From positions 12,031,001 to 12,095,000 of the forward strand of contig CM072877.1 of NCBI GenBank assembly GCA_036937835.1: 64,000 bases of DNA, given 5' to 3'. This document shows positions 63,301 through 64,000 of this stretch, piece after piece; position 1 is the stretch's first letter, and the number at the start of each line of letters is the position of its first letter. The stretch comes from Pampus argenteus. Its lineage: Eukaryota; Chordata; Actinopteri; Scombriformes; Stromateidae. The notes beneath the pieces are model-generated. The model did not search any database. It was not told where the DNA came from and saw only the letters and a program-made list of their open reading frames with translations. A program made the translations under genes and the position numbers.

Positions 63301-64000
63301 TTTGGTATAATTACATAAAGGGTCACAACATCTTATCAGAAAACATTAACTGTATAAACAAAACAAGAGCTGGAAGGTCCATCACCTGACAGCTGTGATA
63401 GTTTCTTACCCCCGAAGCAGAGGCGTGTCTGTGGGACTGGATTTGTCGCACTCGGCGATATATCTAATTGGATTCTGAGGAAGTGAATGTGTGGGATGAT
63501 GCTCAGTGATTCAGAGCTCGTCGCTTTATTCGGGCTTCTTGTGACGAGGCAGACATCAGATCAGATACGCACCTTTCACAACGACGTTTGTGGTCGATCT
63601 GAAGGCAAAAGTGAAACGGAGAGATCTTGTCAGTAACAAAAAGGAAAACACATTTCAGACTCATTTGTGGTTAAGATTTTGTAAAATAACTACATGGTTT
63701 ATACACATCATCATCATGACCATCATCATTAAATAGTCTTAGACATAGACACATGTGGTACCTGCAGTCTGCACTAAATTAGGTTTATTGAAGGGAGAGC
63801 TGGTCTGGAGGATTTCCTGGCATCAGGGAATCCCACAGAGCGCTGGGAAAATGCTGAGTTTTCCTCTTTGCTTCCTCTGTGCCCCTAAGTGTTAGTGCTG
63901 TCAGAGCATATCCAGCGTGTTTTTACACAGATTCAGCCTCCAGCCTGCTATTAATTTTTTTTTTCCAGCCCATACAGTGCTGTCATTATTTATTCATCAG
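60323..64000 (+). other. lrrc75b: lrrc75b intron 1 (to window end)
   Basis: AT-rich sequence with poly(A)/poly(T) runs near 60403-60429 and 62390-62425 and a dispersed repeat at 62571-62810. No exon continuing lrrc75b and no other gene could be supported. Confidence 0.6.
62571..62810 (+). repeat. Dispersed repeat with hairpin arms (second copy)
   Basis: Same family as 20200-20410: GGTTGCCAGGAAA at 62622 and TGCTAAACTAAGCTAAC at 62681. The opening AGCTTAGCTTAGCA (62571-62584) is complementary at 13 of 14 positions to TGCTAAACTAAGCT (62681-62694), so it could fold back. It ends in words such as GGATCTTCTCATCTGACTAT, typical of the percomorph family. Confidence 0.7.

Overview
This is nuclear DNA from a ray-finned fish. 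Genes are split by GT-AG introns, the predicted proteins match vertebrate families, CA/CT/TCTA microsatellites are plentiful, and several degenerate dispersed repeats look like families I know from percomorph genomes; the percomorph assignment is inference. Exons were assembled by eye from splice sites, reading-frame arithmetic and remembered vertebrate proteins. For every complete gene the exon lengths add up to a whole number of codons. LAYOUT: (1) 1-1684, minus: first three coding exons of brf2 (RNA polymerase III initiation factor), running off the left edge. (2) 3232-12713, minus: complete rab11fip1 (Rab11 effector of recycling endosomes), six coding exons, about 1317 codons, with a highly charged repeat-built helix. 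brf2 next to RAB11FIP1 is the order on human 8p11. (3) 12714-18500: intergenic, with a CRE-like motif cluster and one small ORF. (4) 20023-32430, minus: cabp1 (neuronal EF-hand Ca2+ sensor) with two alternative 5' ends, a caldendrin-type form of about 379 aa and a myristoylatable CaBP1-L-type form of about 222 aa. (5) 32431-40650: intergenic, with degenerate transposon fragments. (6) 40651-45917, plus, and 48353-54847, minus: two gamma-glutamyltransferase genes, ggt5-like and ggt1-like, tail to tail, with all 11 coding-intron phases shared. (7) 60029-60322, plus: first coding exon of an LRRC75B-like gene, the rest lying beyond the right edge. The GGT5/GGT1/LRRC75B group resembles human 22q11.23. 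HOW THEY WORK: there is no operon logic. The two GGTs are extracellular membrane-anchored enzymes of glutathione and leukotriene metabolism and probably arose by local duplication. The other genes act in Pol III transcription, endosome recycling and neuronal calcium signalling. I saw no convincing new multi-gene system. The most unusual items are the dimeric higher-order repeat coding for part of Rab11-FIP1, a (TG)20 tract against the last ggt5 splice acceptor, the CRE-like cluster with a possible unannotated transcript, and the inverted GGT pair.
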